Shown here: positions 8,814-17,497 of the stretch, piece after piece | Position numbering within the stretch: the stretch's first letter is position 1 | Layout: each line of letters starts with the position of its first letter | Origin: Pseudomonas fluorescens HK44 | Lineage (GTDB): Bacteria; Pseudomonadota; Gammaproteobacteria; Pseudomonadales; Pseudomonadaceae | Reading direction: 5' to 3' | Assembly: GCF_000217955.3 (NCBI RefSeq) | Contig: NZ_AFOY02000015.1 | Coordinates: forward strand, 1,481,744 to 1,545,743 | Length of the DNA stretch: 64,000 nucleotides | The notes under the pieces: generated by a model | Told to the model about the DNA's origin: nothing | What the model saw: the letters and a program-made list of their open reading frames with translations, nothing else | Databases searched by the model: none | Position numbers and translations under genes: made by a program

Positions 8814-9764
8814 GTGGACAAGATCCTTCACCAACCACTGGGCGGCAATGAAATGCCGCGCTTCGGCGGCATCGCCACCATGATGCGACTTCCCCATTTG
8901 CAATCCGCCGCCGGCCTGGACGCTGCCTTCATTGGCATCCCGCTGGACATCGGCACTTCGCTGCGCGCCGGCACCCGCTTCGGACCGCGCGAGATTCGTG
9001 CTGAATCGGTAATGATCCGTCCGTACAACATGGCCACCGGCGCGGCGCCGTTCGACTCGCTGTCGGTTGCCGACATCGGTGACGTGGCGATCAACACCTT
9101 CAACCTGCTGGACGCCGTCCGGATCATCGAAGAGTCCTACAACGAGATCCTCGAACACGACGCGATCCCGCTGACCCTCGGTGGTGACCACACCATCACT
9201 CTGCCGATCCTGCGTGCCATCCATAAAAAGCACGGCAAGGTCGGCCTGGTCCACATCGATGCCCACGCCGATGTGAACGATCACATGTTCGGCGAGAAGA
9301 TCGCCCACGGCACCACCTTCCGTCGCGCCGTTGAAGAAGGCCTTCTGGACTGCGACCGTGTTGTGCAAATTGGTCTGCGCGCGCAGGGCTACACCGCTGA
9401 AGACTTCAACTGGAGCCGCAAACAGGGTTTCCGCGTGGTTCAGGCAGAAGAGTGCTGGCACAAGTCGCTGGAACCTCTGATGGCTGAAGTCCGCGAAAAA
9501 GTCGGCGGTGGTCCGGTGTACCTGAGCTTCGACATCGACGGCATCGACCCGGCCTGGGCACCCGGCACCGGCACTCCGGAAATCGGCGGTCTGACGACCA
9601 TTCAGGCGATTGAAATCGTTCGCGGCTGCCAAGGCCTCGACCTGGTGGGCTGCGACCTGGTAGAAGTCTCGCCGCCGTACGACACCACCGGCAACACCTC
9701 GCTACTGGGCGCCAACCTGCTGTACGAAATGCTCTGCGTACTGCCGGGTGTGGCTCACCGCTGA
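8814..9764 (+). CDS. gbuA: 4-guanidinobutyrase (ureohydrolase family)
   Basis: A 316-residue ureohydrolase that splits 4-guanidinobutyrate into 4-aminobutyrate and urea in the arginine dehydrogenase/transaminase routes. The binuclear manganese ligands are present: GGDHTIT, DAHADVN and SFDIDGIDPA. The N-terminus LHQPLGGNEMPRFGGIATM is the one I recall for GbuA rather than for agmatinase SpeB. The start is GTG, with TGAGG eight bases upstream. The divergent LysR gene and downstream symporter gene form a plausible uptake-and-degradation unit for guanidino compounds. Confidence 0.93.
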   Translation: MDKILHQPLGGNEMPRFGGIATMMRLPHLQSAAGLDAAFIGIPLDIGTSLRAGTRFGPREIRAESVMIRPYNMATGAAPFDSLSVADIGDVAINTFNLLDAVRIIEESYNEILEHDAIPLTLGGDHTITLPILRAIHKKHGKVGLVHIDAHADVNDHMFGEKIAHGTTFRRAVEEGLLDCDRVVQIGLRAQGYTAEDFNWSRKQGFRVVQAEECWHKSLEPLMAEVREKVGGGPVYLSFDIDGIDPAWAPGTGTPEIGGLTTIQAIEIVRGCQGLDLVGCDLVEVSPPYDTTGNTSLLGANLLYEMLCVLPGVAHR

Positions 9765-9994
9765 GGCAGCGATCTCCAGCTTGCTTCAGCACCGCTAACG
9801 GTTTCGCTTTCTGCACCCTCGGACAACCGCAGCTATCGCGCAATGCCAATCAGGCGTTGTGCGACAGCCGACGTTGTCGAGCCTGATCCCCACACCAGTG
9901 GCAGTGTTCGGGCAGTACGGGCACGGATTCGCTCGCTAAAGCGGTCATGTGCAAAACCGCCTGATTCAAGCATTACTCGTAGGGACAGGACGTT

Positions 9995-10086
9995 TGTGGC
10001 GAGGGAGCTCGCTCCCGCTCGACTGTGCAGCAGTCGCATTTTTGGGGCCGCTACGCAACCCAGCGGGAGCAAGCTCCCTCGCCACA
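9995..10086. repeat. Inverted REP pair
   Basis: TGTGGCGAGGGAGCTCGCTC at 9995 is mirrored by its inverted copy ending at 10086, with a GC-rich spacer. The 376 bp between gbuA and the symporter gene hold this pair and no convincing gene. Confidence 0.85.
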
Positions 10087-10140
10087 GCAAGCCTTGCTCT
10101 TACGAGACTCTTATAAGAAAGACAATCGGAGACACGCTTC

Positions 10141-11520
10141 ATGGCTTTGGATTTATTCGTTGTACTCATCTATGCCGCCGGCATGCTCGTGCTGGGCTAT
10201 TACGGCATGCGCAAGGCCAAGACCCACGAGGACTACCTCGTGGCCGGTCGCAACCTCGGTCCAACCCTGTACATGGGCACCATGGCCGCGACCGTATTGG
10301 GCGGCGCATCGACTGTCGGCACCGTTCGCCTGGGCTACGTACACGGTATTTCCGGTTTCTGGCTCTGCGCCGCACTGGGTTGCGGGATCATTGCGCTGAA
10401 CCTGTTCCTGGCCAAGCCGCTGCTCAAACTGAAGATCTTCACCGTTACCCAAATCCTCGAAAAGCGTTACAACCCAATGGCCCGCCAGGCCAGTGCGGTG
10501 ATCATGCTGGCCTACGCACTGATGATCGGCGTGACCTCGATCCTCGCGATCGGTACCGTGCTGCAAGTGCTGTTCGGCCTGCCGTTCTGGATCTCGGTGA
10601 TGCTCGGCGGAGGCGTGGTGGTGGTGTATTCGACCATCGGCGGCATGTGGTCGCTGACCCTGACCGACATCGTTCAGTTCGTGATCAAGACCGTTGGCCT
10701 GATGTTCATCCTGTTGCCGATCTGCCTGTACCGCGTGGGCGGCTGGGATGAGCTGGTGTCGAAACTGCCAGCGTCCAGCTTCAGCTTCACCACCATTGGC
10801 TGGGACACCATCATCACCTACTTCATGATCTACTTCTTCGGCATCCTGATCGGCCAGGACATCTGGCAACGGGTGTTCACCGCCAAGAATGAAAAAGTCG
10901 CTCAATACGCAGGCACCGTCGCCGGCATCTACTGCATTTTCTACGGGCTGGCTTGTGCCCTGATCGGCATGGCTGCTCATGTGTTGATCCCGGACCTGGG
11001 CAACGTCAACAACGCCTTCGCCGCGATCGTCAAAGCATCGTTGCCGGATGGTATTCGTGGCCTGGTCATCGCTGCTGCCCTGGCAGCCATGATGTCCACC
11101 GCCAGCGCCGGCCTGCTCGCCGCGTCCACTACCCTGACCGAAGACCTGCTGCCAAAACTGCGCGGTGGCAAACAGTCGAGCCTGAAAATCAACCGCCTGT
11201 TCACCCTGCTGACCGGTATTGTCGTGCTGGGCATCGCCCTGGTGGTGAGTGACGTGATCAGTGCCCTGACCCTGGCCTACAACCTGTTGGTGGGCGGCAT
11301 GCTGGTTCCGCTGATCGGGGCCATTTTCTGGAAACGTGCAACCACCTCCGGCGCTATCGCCAGCATGGGCCTAGGCTTTGTGACGGCTCTGGTATTCATG
11401 TTCAAGGATGGCCTGGATGCCAACACCCCGATCTACTACAGCCTGGCGATCGGCCTGGTGAGCTTCGTCATGGTCAGCCTGCTGTCCCCTCGCCCGGTTG
11501 CCGTGGCGAACGCGATCTAA
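10141..11520 (+). CDS. Sodium:solute symporter (SSS family)
   Basis: A 459-residue polytopic inner-membrane protein with about 13 hydrophobic segments and the SSS-family traits: an N-terminal out-facing helix, YLVAGRNLGPTLYMGTMAATVLGGAST in the first core repeat, and the sodium-site region AAALAAMMSTASAGLLAAST near residue 325. Substrate is not readable; being next to gbuA, and matching the position of PA1418 in P. aeruginosa, a guanidino or amino acid compound is likely. The gene ends just before a strong intrinsic terminator. Transcription from gbuA would have to cross the REP pair. Confidence 0.9.
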   Translation: MALDLFVVLIYAAGMLVLGYYGMRKAKTHEDYLVAGRNLGPTLYMGTMAATVLGGASTVGTVRLGYVHGISGFWLCAALGCGIIALNLFLAKPLLKLKIFTVTQILEKRYNPMARQASAVIMLAYALMIGVTSILAIGTVLQVLFGLPFWISVMLGGGVVVVYSTIGGMWSLTLTDIVQFVIKTVGLMFILLPICLYRVGGWDELVSKLPASSFSFTTIGWDTIITYFMIYFFGILIGQDIWQRVFTAKNEKVAQYAGTVAGIYCIFYGLACALIGMAAHVLIPDLGNVNNAFAAIVKASLPDGIRGLVIAAALAAMMSTASAGLLAASTTLTEDLLPKLRGGKQSSLKINRLFTLLTGIVVLGIALVVSDVISALTLAYNLLVGGMLVPLIGAIFWKRATTSGAIASMGLGFVTALVFMFKDGLDANTPIYYSLAIGLVSFVMVSLLSPRPVAVANAI

Positions 11521-11552
11521 CCTCAGGTTAGACGCCATACACTTTTCTTCGG

Positions 11553-11586
11553 CGGGTGCAGCGTCGGTTGCTGCACCCGTTTTTTT
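11553..11586 (+). terminator. Rho-independent terminator after the symporter gene
   Basis: CGGGTGCAGC at 11553-11562 pairs with GCTGCACCCG at 11570-11579 around a seven-base loop, followed by seven T residues. It closes the symporter transcript 33 bp after the stop and precedes the metallo-hydrolase gene. Confidence 0.9.
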
Positions 11587-11604
11587 CGCTTGGAGGAAAG
11601 CACC

Positions 11605-12330
11605 ATGAAAATCGTCAGTCGCGACCAATGGTTCGAAGTCAAACACCTGAGCGACGGCATTCGGCTGATTCACGAGCCGTACATTCGACCGTTCTACCGC
11701 TGCAACCTGTGGCACATTCAGGGCCGCGACAAAGACCTGCTGCTCGATAGCGGCTCGGGCCTGGTCAGCCTGCGCGAGCAACTGCCATGGCTGACCGAAC
11801 GGCCGCTGGTGGCCGTGGCGAGCCATTGCCATTTCGACCACATCGCCGGCCATCACGAATTCCCCGAGCGGCTGGTGCATCCGGCCGAAGCGCAGATCCT
11901 CGCCGAACCCGACGGCGACAACACCCTTTCCAGAGCGTTTGTCGGCGACGAGATGTTCGAAGCCCACCCCGATTGCCCGCTGTGCTACGCCGAATACCGG
12001 GTCAAAGCCGCACCCGCCACGGGACTGATCGAAGAAGGTGACGTGCTGGATCTGGGTAATCGAACCTTGCAGGTGCTGCACACTCCCGGCCATTCACCGG
12101 GTGGTATCAGCCTTTTTGAAGTTGCCACCGGCACACTGTTCAGCGGCGACATCATCTACGACGGACCGTTGGTCGAAGACGCCTATCATTCCAACCTTGA
12201 GGATTACGCCCGCAGCCTGCAACGCTTGCGCTCGTTGCCGATTCGCACCGTGCATGGCGGACATTTCGGGAGTTTTTCCGGGGAGAAGTTGCACACGATG
12301 ATTGACCAGTGGCTGCAACAGCACGCTTGA
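11605..12330 (+). CDS. MBL-fold metallo-hydrolase
   Basis: A 241-residue metallo-beta-lactamase-fold protein. The zinc motif HCHFDH lies at about residues 73-78, a second ligand His in LHTPGHSPGG, an Asp in FSGDIIYDG, and the final His in VHGGHFGSF. These suit a glyoxalase II or lactonase type hydrolase; the substrate is unknown. ATG at 11605 has GGAGG at good spacing; an in-frame start five codons earlier lies across that site and is rejected. It has its own start after the symporter terminator, so it is probably separately transcribed. Confidence 0.88.
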   Translation: MKIVSRDQWFEVKHLSDGIRLIHEPYIRPFYRCNLWHIQGRDKDLLLDSGSGLVSLREQLPWLTERPLVAVASHCHFDHIAGHHEFPERLVHPAEAQILAEPDGDNTLSRAFVGDEMFEAHPDCPLCYAEYRVKAAPATGLIEEGDVLDLGNRTLQVLHTPGHSPGGISLFEVATGTLFSGDIIYDGPLVEDAYHSNLEDYARSLQRLRSLPIRTVHGGHFGSFSGEKLHTMIDQWLQQHA

Positions 12331-12403
12331 GGCGAATGCGCTAGCGCCGCCGCGCCTCCGACGCGGTGGTCGAAGGCTGCGATCGATTCACGCCTTACCT
12401 CGT

Positions 12404-12532
12404 TTACCGGCGGCGTTGCTGACGGCGACGTTGCTCATCGTCGGTGCGGATTGGCACGGGTTGCAGAGGTGGTTCGATCAAACCAAGCGCGACACCGAGG
12501 TCATGGAGCCAGTTTTGCAGTTTCTCTTTCAT
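12404..12532 (-). CDS. PA1414-like 42-residue small protein
   Basis: A 42-codon reading frame: an amphipathic start (MKEKLQNWLHDLGVALGLIE), a proline-rich middle and a C-terminus of alternating Arg and Gln (RRRQQRRR). It has a strong ribosome-binding site, AAGGGGGGG four bases before the ATG. In P. aeruginosa the gene PA1414 encodes a very similar small protein beside a LysR gene (PA1413), as here, and its region is linked in the literature to an oxygen-regulated small RNA (SicX). Identity is from memory and synteny. Length and function could be as an sRNA, a micro-protein or both. Confidence 0.75.
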   Translation of the reverse strand: MKEKLQNWLHDLGVALGLIEPPLQPVPIRTDDEQRRRQQRRR

Positions 12533-12660
12533 GGTGCCCCCCCTTCAGGGTAGTGCTGAGCGACCGGGTTCTATAGACGCTTCATACAGATAGTAGTCCG
12601 AAGTCTTACGCAATGCTCGCCTCAAAAGGCAAAGATCTGTTACCGAATTCATCAAAATCA

Positions 12661-12805
12661 CTGTGGCAAGGGAGCTTGCTCCCGCGGGTCGGTCCGCGCT
12701 CGGGCGAAGCGGCCCCAAAACCATTCACCCAGTCCTTTAGGGCTGAACCCGCCAAACGCCTTACGACTGCTGCGCAGCCGAGCGGGAGCAAGCTCCCTCG
12801 CCACA
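12661..12805. repeat. Inverted REP pair overlapping the 3' end of a LysR gene
   Basis: CTGTGGCAAGGGAGCTTGCT at 12661 and its inverted partner ending at 12805 flank a GC-rich spacer. The right arm lies inside the coding sequence of the neighbouring LysR gene, supplying its last codons. Confidence 0.82.
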
Positions 12806-13687
12806 ATCGTTCGCCAAAGATGAGACCGCATACACCGCTTGTTGCACTTCGATCCACGCATTGAGATTGGCGCCAAGCATACCCTTGCGCCACATCAGCC
12901 AGGTGGTGGCACTGGCGAAAGGCTCGGCCAATGGATGCACGGCCACACTCTCGCGTCCCGGCAGACTGGCCAGCATCGACTCGGACATCAGCGCCACGCC
13001 GGAACCGGCAATCACACACGCCAGCATCCCCTGATAGGACTCGATTTCCATCGCCCGGCCCATCGCCGCATGATCATGGGCGAACCAGGCCTCCAGGCGC
13101 ATCCGGTAGGAACAGCCCTGGCGAAAGGTGAACACCGAACGCCCCTGCACATCCAGCGCGCTGCGCACCGGCGGGTGATCGGCTTCGCTGATCAGCACCA
13201 GTTTTTCGTCACACAGCGGTACACCGTCGAGCCCGGCCAGCTGCAGCGGGCCATCGACCAGCGCGGCATCAAGGCGTCCGGTGAGCAGGCCTTCGAGCAA
13301 TTCGCCGCTGGGCGCCGACTGCACTTGCAGGTTCACCGCCGGATAAGTGCGGTGATAGCGCGCCAGCAATCCCGGCAGGTGAATCGCCGCGGTGCTGTAC
13401 ATGGTGCCCAGCACGAAATCGCCGGCCGGTTGCCCGCCCTGCACGGCTGCGTGGGCTTCGTCATGCAGGGCAAACAGCTTGGCGGTGTAGTCCAACAGCA
13501 CTTTGCCTGCGGGCGACAACTGCAAACGCTGACGCTCACGCAAGAACAGTTCTACACCCAGCTGATCTTCAAGCTGCTTGAGCCGGGTCGACAGATTGGA
13601 CGGCACCCGATGCAAGCGTTCGGCGGCGCGGGTGATGGAACCTTCCTCGGCCACCGCCTGGAAGATGCGCAATTGGCTGAATTCCAC
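12761..13687 (-). CDS. LysR family transcriptional regulator
   Basis: A 308-residue LysR protein with the N-terminal helix-turn-helix (GSITRAAERLHRVPSNLSTRLKQLE region) and a C-terminal effector domain (about 92-295). It matches PA1413 in position, next to the PA1414-like gene and divergent from an MFS gene. The GTG at 13687 has GGAG six bases upstream; an in-frame TTG four codons earlier is less likely. Its last 15 or so residues (CGEGACSRSAAQQS) are encoded by a REP arm, so the natural C-terminus has probably been replaced by REP sequence. The divergent MFS gene is a plausible target. Confidence 0.88.
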   Translation of the reverse strand: MEFSQLRIFQAVAEEGSITRAAERLHRVPSNLSTRLKQLEDQLGVELFLRERQRLQLSPAGKVLLDYTAKLFALHDEAHAAVQGGQPAGDFVLGTMYSTAAIHLPGLLARYHRTYPAVNLQVQSAPSGELLEGLLTGRLDAALVDGPLQLAGLDGVPLCDEKLVLISEADHPPVRSALDVQGRSVFTFRQGCSYRMRLEAWFAHDHAAMGRAMEIESYQGMLACVIAGSGVALMSESMLASLPGRESVAVHPLAEPFASATTWLMWRKGMLGANLNAWIEVQQAVYAVSSLANDCGEGACSRSAAQQS

Positions 13688-13790
13688 ACCTTTCTCCAAA
13701 TAAGAACAAGTTACTCACTATTATTCATTTTTAAAGAAAGTCAATCAGTCCTAGCCTGACGGTCATTGCTCCGTTGCAGGAATCCCGACC

Positions 13791-14969
13791 ATGTCGCCGC
13801 TTATACGCTTACTCGCCAGCTTCATTGCCTTGATGATGGCCATGGGCATTGGCCGCTTTGCGCTCACTCCGCAGCTGCCGCATTTGCTCAGCGAAGGTCA
13901 GATCGACCTGACTGCCGCGGGTCTGATTGCAGCAGCCAATTACCTGGGCTACTTCATCGGTGCCGTGGACGCGATGTTCGCCCGTCGCCCCGAGCAAGTC
14001 CGTCGACGCTTGCTCGGCGGTTTGTGGCTGTGCGTGCTACTGACCCTCGCCTCGTTCTGGGCCAAGGGCTTCTGGCCGCATCTGGTTTTGCGCTTCGGTA
14101 CTGGTGTAGCCAGCGCCTGGGTGCTGGTGATGATCACCGCGTTGAGCCAGCCATTAGCGATGGCCGCCGGACGTCCACGGCTCGGCGCACTGGTATTCGC
14201 CGGACCGGGCCTGGGGATTTTTCTGACGGGTTTGCTCGCACTTGGCTCGAACCTGTTGGGACAAAGCTCTGCGACCCTGTGGCTGGTGTATGCCGGCGTG
14301 GGCCTGGCAATGCTGTTGGTGATTCTGCCAATCCTGCCGCAACCGACTGCGAGCGTGGCAGCCACGCCCACGACCGGCGCCTCAAAGAATCCGGCAATCG
14401 CGCGACTGGGCTTGATCTACGCGCTGTACGGCCTGGGCTACATCATTCCGGCAACCTTCCTGTCGCAGATGGCCAGCGCCCGTTTTCACGGTCAATGGCA
14501 GGCCGATTTGTTCTGGCCGTGTTTTGGTCTGGCGTCCGCCACCGGTGTGCTGCTGGTGAGTTTGCGCCGGCATAACCCCAACGCCACGCGTCACTGGTTG
14601 ATCGCAACGTTGTGGCTGCAAGCAGCCGGGGTCTTCACTTGCCTGCTGGGCAGCGGTCTCGGTCTGGCCCTGGGAGTGATTCTGTGTGGCACGCCGTTTC
14701 TGGCCTGCATGCAACTGGTGATGCAGCGCTCGCGAGAACTGGCGCCGCAGGCTACCCAGCGTAATGCCGGCCTGCTGACCGCGTGTTTTGCCGTGGGTCA
14801 GCTCAGTGGACCATTGCTGGCAGCGCTGAGTATCCACTTCAGTGGTGGCTTGCAACCGGCGTTGATGGTGGCGGGCAGCGGCCTTCTGGTAGCCGGTGGT
14901 TTGTTGCTGCGCCCACTCAACGCTCCAGCGCTTTGCGCAAACGACGGCGCACCCACTGTTCTGCGCTGA
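13791..14969 (+). CDS. MFS transporter (YbfB/YjiJ-like)
   Basis: A 392-residue protein with 12 predicted membrane spans. The start (MAMGIGRFALTPQLP) and ANYLGYFIGA in the second helix are typical of the YbfB/YjiJ subgroup of the major facilitator superfamily. Substrate unknown. It is divergent from the LysR gene, with 103 bp between starts, which suggests regulation by that protein. Its 3' end overlaps the end of the convergent EamA gene by 53 bp. Confidence 0.88.
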   Translation: MSPLIRLLASFIALMMAMGIGRFALTPQLPHLLSEGQIDLTAAGLIAAANYLGYFIGAVDAMFARRPEQVRRRLLGGLWLCVLLTLASFWAKGFWPHLVLRFGTGVASAWVLVMITALSQPLAMAAGRPRLGALVFAGPGLGIFLTGLLALGSNLLGQSSATLWLVYAGVGLAMLLVILPILPQPTASVAATPTTGASKNPAIARLGLIYALYGLGYIIPATFLSQMASARFHGQWQADLFWPCFGLASATGVLLVSLRRHNPNATRHWLIATLWLQAAGVFTCLLGSGLGLALGVILCGTPFLACMQLVMQRSRELAPQATQRNAGLLTACFAVGQLSGPLLAALSIHFSGGLQPALMVAGSGLLVAGGLLLRPLNAPALCANDGAPTVLR

Positions 14970-15846
14970 CAAAAGTGATGCCGAGCAACACCAGCACGGC
15001 ACCGACGACGAAATTGACACTCAACGGTTCACCGAGCAGCAACACCCCGAAAGTGACACCGAACAGAGGCGTCATGAAGGAGAACACCGCGAGGTTCGAC
15101 GCCAGGTAACGGCGCAACAGCCAGAACCATGTCAGGTAGCTGAAAAACGACACCACCACCCCCTGGAACAGCACGCTGGCCACCGCCACCTGCGTCAGGT
15201 GGACGTGGGTGACCTGCCCGCTGAGTGCGGCAATCAGCAGCAGGCCGAGAAAGCCGACGATCAGTTGATAAAACAGGGTCAAGGTCGCCGGCGCTTCCGA
15301 CAACCGTGAGGCGCGCACGACCACGGTCGTCGCGCCCCAGGCGGCCCCGGCCAGAACGCCGAACGCATCGCCGAGCAGCATCCGCCGGTCCAGATTGTCC
15401 CAGGACACGCCCCCGGCGAATGCCACGGCAATACCGATAAACGCCAGCAGGATCCCCAGCCATTGCAACCGTCGCAAACGCTCGCTCGGCAGCAGCCAAT
15501 GCACGCCTAACGCAGTGAAGATCGGCGCGGTATAGAGGAACACCGACATGTGCGCCGCCGTGGTCAGTTGCAGACCTTCGGCGATGAACAAAAACTCGGT
15601 GGCAAACAGGCTGCCCGCCAGCAAACCGCCGCGCCAGGTGCTGCCAACCTGGTTCCAGCCGCCCTTCCAGCAGATCAGCAAGCCCACCAGCAATGCGGAA
15701 ATCCCGGAACGTGCGGCGGCCTGCATCACAGGTGCGATGTCCGCCGCCGCCCATTTGATCATGACCTGCTGGATACCCCAGACCAGGCACAATCCGAGCA
15801 TCACCTTCAGGGCAAAACCATCGGCGCTGCGCCGAGTGGCAATCAC
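14917..15846 (-). CDS. EamA/DMT family transporter
   Basis: About 309 residues with ten predicted membrane helices in two EamA repeats (about 15-145 and 160-295), the normal size for a drug/metabolite exporter of the RhaT/YdcZ type. Substrate unknown. The frame is open to a TTG at 15897, but that would lie within the upstream terminator hairpin; the GTG at 15846 has CGAGG seven bases upstream and is preferred. The 3' end overlaps the convergent MFS gene by 53 bp. Confidence 0.85.
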   Translation of the reverse strand: MIATRRSADGFALKVMLGLCLVWGIQQVMIKWAAADIAPVMQAAARSGISALLVGLLICWKGGWNQVGSTWRGGLLAGSLFATEFLFIAEGLQLTTAAHMSVFLYTAPIFTALGVHWLLPSERLRRLQWLGILLAFIGIAVAFAGGVSWDNLDRRMLLGDAFGVLAGAAWGATTVVVRASRLSEAPATLTLFYQLIVGFLGLLLIAALSGQVTHVHLTQVAVASVLFQGVVVSFFSYLTWFWLLRRYLASNLAVFSFMTPLFGVTFGVLLLGEPLSVNFVVGAVLVLLGITFVSAEQWVRRRLRKALER

Positions 15847-15886
15847 CGCGAAACCTCGCGAACGGTTAACGACATGGCAGTTACTC

Positions 15887-15922
15887 ACTAAAAACAAAAT
15901 GCCCCGGTACTTGGCCGGGGCA
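15887..15922 (-). terminator. Rho-independent terminator after cvfB
   Basis: TGCCCCGG at 15900-15907 and CCGGGGCA at 15915-15922 form an 8-bp stem; on the minus strand it is followed by a T-rich run (complement of 15887-15899). It ends the cvfB transcript and sits just upstream of the EamA start. Confidence 0.88.
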
Positions 15923-15943
15923 ATCAGGTCAGGTCAGCTCGGC

Positions 15944-16780
15944 TCAACTGAGTTCAATGCGATCCGCATGAATGACGATCTGGCCGTTCTTGTAGAGCGC
16001 GCCGATGGCCTTCTTGAAGTTGCCTTTGCTGACGCCGAACAGGCTGCTGATCAGCGCCGGGTCGCTCTTGTCGCTGACCGGCAAGGTGCCGTTGTTATCG
16101 CGCAGCTTGGCGAGAATCTTCGAGTTCAGGCTGGTGGCGGCTTCTTCGCCCACGGGCTGCAGGCTCAGGCTGATCTTGCCGTCGGCGCGGATCTCCTTGA
16201 TGAACCCCTTCTCTTCCTTGCCGGCACGCATGAACTTGAAGATTTCGTTCTTGTGGATCAAACCCCAATGCTTGTTGTTGATGATCGCCTTGAAACCCAT
16301 ATCGGTCGCTTCGGCTACCAGCAAGTCAACTTCCTGGCCAGGCTTGTAGTTGGCCGGGGTTTTGTCCAGGTAGCGATCCAGACGCGCGGTCGCGGTAATA
16401 CGGCGGGTGTGCTTGTCGAGGTAGACATGCACCACGCAGTATTCGCCCGCGGTCATCTGACGCTTTTCTTCGGAATACGGCAGCAGCAGGTCCTTGGGCA
16501 GACCCCAGTCGAGAAACACACCGATGCTGTTGACTTCAACGACTTTAAGACTGGCGAAATCACCGACCTGAACTTTCGGTTTTTCAGTAGTTGCGATGAG
16601 TTTGTCATCGCTGTCCAGATAAACAAAAACGTTCAGCCAGTCTTCATCTTCGCTGGGAATATCTTTGGGGATATAACGATTCGGCAGAAGGATTTCGCCA
16701 TCCGCGCCACCGTCCAGATATAAACCAAAGTTAGTGTGTTTAACCACTTGCAAGCTGTTGTAGCGCCCGACTAAAGCCAT
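15944..16780 (-). CDS. cvfB: CvfB-family S1 RNA-binding protein
   Basis: A 278-residue protein of the CvfB/YitL family: three S1-type RNA-binding domains (starting GRYNSLQVVKHTNFGLYLDG, GDFASLKVVEVNSIGVFLDWG and GQEVDLLVAEATDMGFKAII) and a C-terminal winged helix (ISSLFGVSKGNFKKAIGALYK). CvfB in Staphylococcus binds RNA and affects virulence gene expression; in Pseudomonas the role is not known to me. The ATG at 16780 has GAGGG eight bases upstream; an ATG five codons earlier would place that site inside the coding sequence. Confidence 0.92.
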   Translation of the reverse strand: MALVGRYNSLQVVKHTNFGLYLDGGADGEILLPNRYIPKDIPSEDEDWLNVFVYLDSDDKLIATTEKPKVQVGDFASLKVVEVNSIGVFLDWGLPKDLLLPYSEEKRQMTAGEYCVVHVYLDKHTRRITATARLDRYLDKTPANYKPGQEVDLLVAEATDMGFKAIINNKHWGLIHKNEIFKFMRAGKEEKGFIKEIRADGKISLSLQPVGEEAATSLNSKILAKLRDNNGTLPVSDKSDPALISSLFGVSKGNFKKAIGALYKNGQIVIHADRIELS

Positions 16781-17141
16781 TTCCAATACCCTCATTGCTT
16801 GGGCGCCATTCTACCCGGTTTTGCCGGTGCTGTTGGGTGACTGGCCGGCTTGCGAAGAAAAATCCGCTGCAAGGCTCATTTTTCCTGGGTTTTTCACCAG
16901 AGCAGAGCCCGCTCGTCAGACCGTCCGGACACCTTTTTGCCGATATCGGTAAGCCATACACGGTACTTTTCAGGCCTACGTTCTTATTCAAAACAGTAGC
17001 TTAGGTGATTATTGCGAACAGTAACTTATGAATAATCGACACCTGCCCCCGGTTATTTCAGGCAGATATTTACCAAGCAATTGTCAAGTATTTCCTGTAC
17101 GATGCCTGGCCAAGTTAATTTTCTACAGGTTAATGGCCGCC
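16781..17141. other. Intergenic stretch, no gene seen
   Basis: 361 bp between cvfB and the small gene at 17142. AT-rich in the second half (16980-17100), as expected for a promoter region for the plus-strand gene, but no clear sigma-70 pair could be set. An open frame from 17028 continues into the small gene; its upstream part is judged non-coding. Confidence 0.5.
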
Positions 17142-17321
17142 ATGCGTGTAAAAGCATCCAACAGCAAAGCAAAGCCAGCTCCAGCCGTTGAAACCAGCGA
17201 ATCGATCAACAACCAGATTGCTGCTTTCCTCAAGTCCGGCGGCGAGATCCAGCAAATTGCCAAAGGCGTCAGCGGCCAGACATTCGGCCCGTCCAAACAG
17301 ATCACCCTGGGCAAAAAGTAA
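17142..17321 (+). CDS. Small conserved protein of unknown function
   Basis: A 59-residue lysine-rich protein (MRVKASNSKAKPAPAVETSE...) with a compact C-terminal part containing INNQIAAFLKSGGEIQQI and GVSGQTFG. I recall similar small proteins in other Pseudomonas, but not a function. An in-frame ATG at 17133 is an alternative start: AGG at 17127 lies three bases before it and twelve before 17142, neither ideal. The charge, size and lack of a membrane helix point to a soluble, possibly nucleic-acid-binding protein; this is inference. Confidence 0.72.
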   Translation: MRVKASNSKAKPAPAVETSESINNQIAAFLKSGGEIQQIAKGVSGQTFGPSKQITLGKK

Positions 17322-17497
17322 TACCCCCCTCGCGTCACCCTGGTCCCTAAGCGCTTTGAGCTTCGAAGCGCTAGGACTGGAACCCTCCTCCCCTGCCACA
17401 CCCTTCAAGACCAAACGTGCGTTCGATTTGATCAGCTGAACAGCCGGGTCCATCCTGCATTCAGATACCAGAACTACGCCCTTGCAAGGATTGGCTC

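Noticed and set aside
12640..12660. Anr/FNR box upstream of the PA1414-like gene
   Set aside because: Only a TTGAT half-site is present; the second half (TCGGT) does not fit ATCAA.
17341..17405. tRNA-like segment with a GGTTCCA motif on the minus strand and CCA-like ends
   Set aside because: No acceptor stem, D-arm or anticodon arm can be formed; only a 7-bp hairpin (17350-17372) is present without a T-run.
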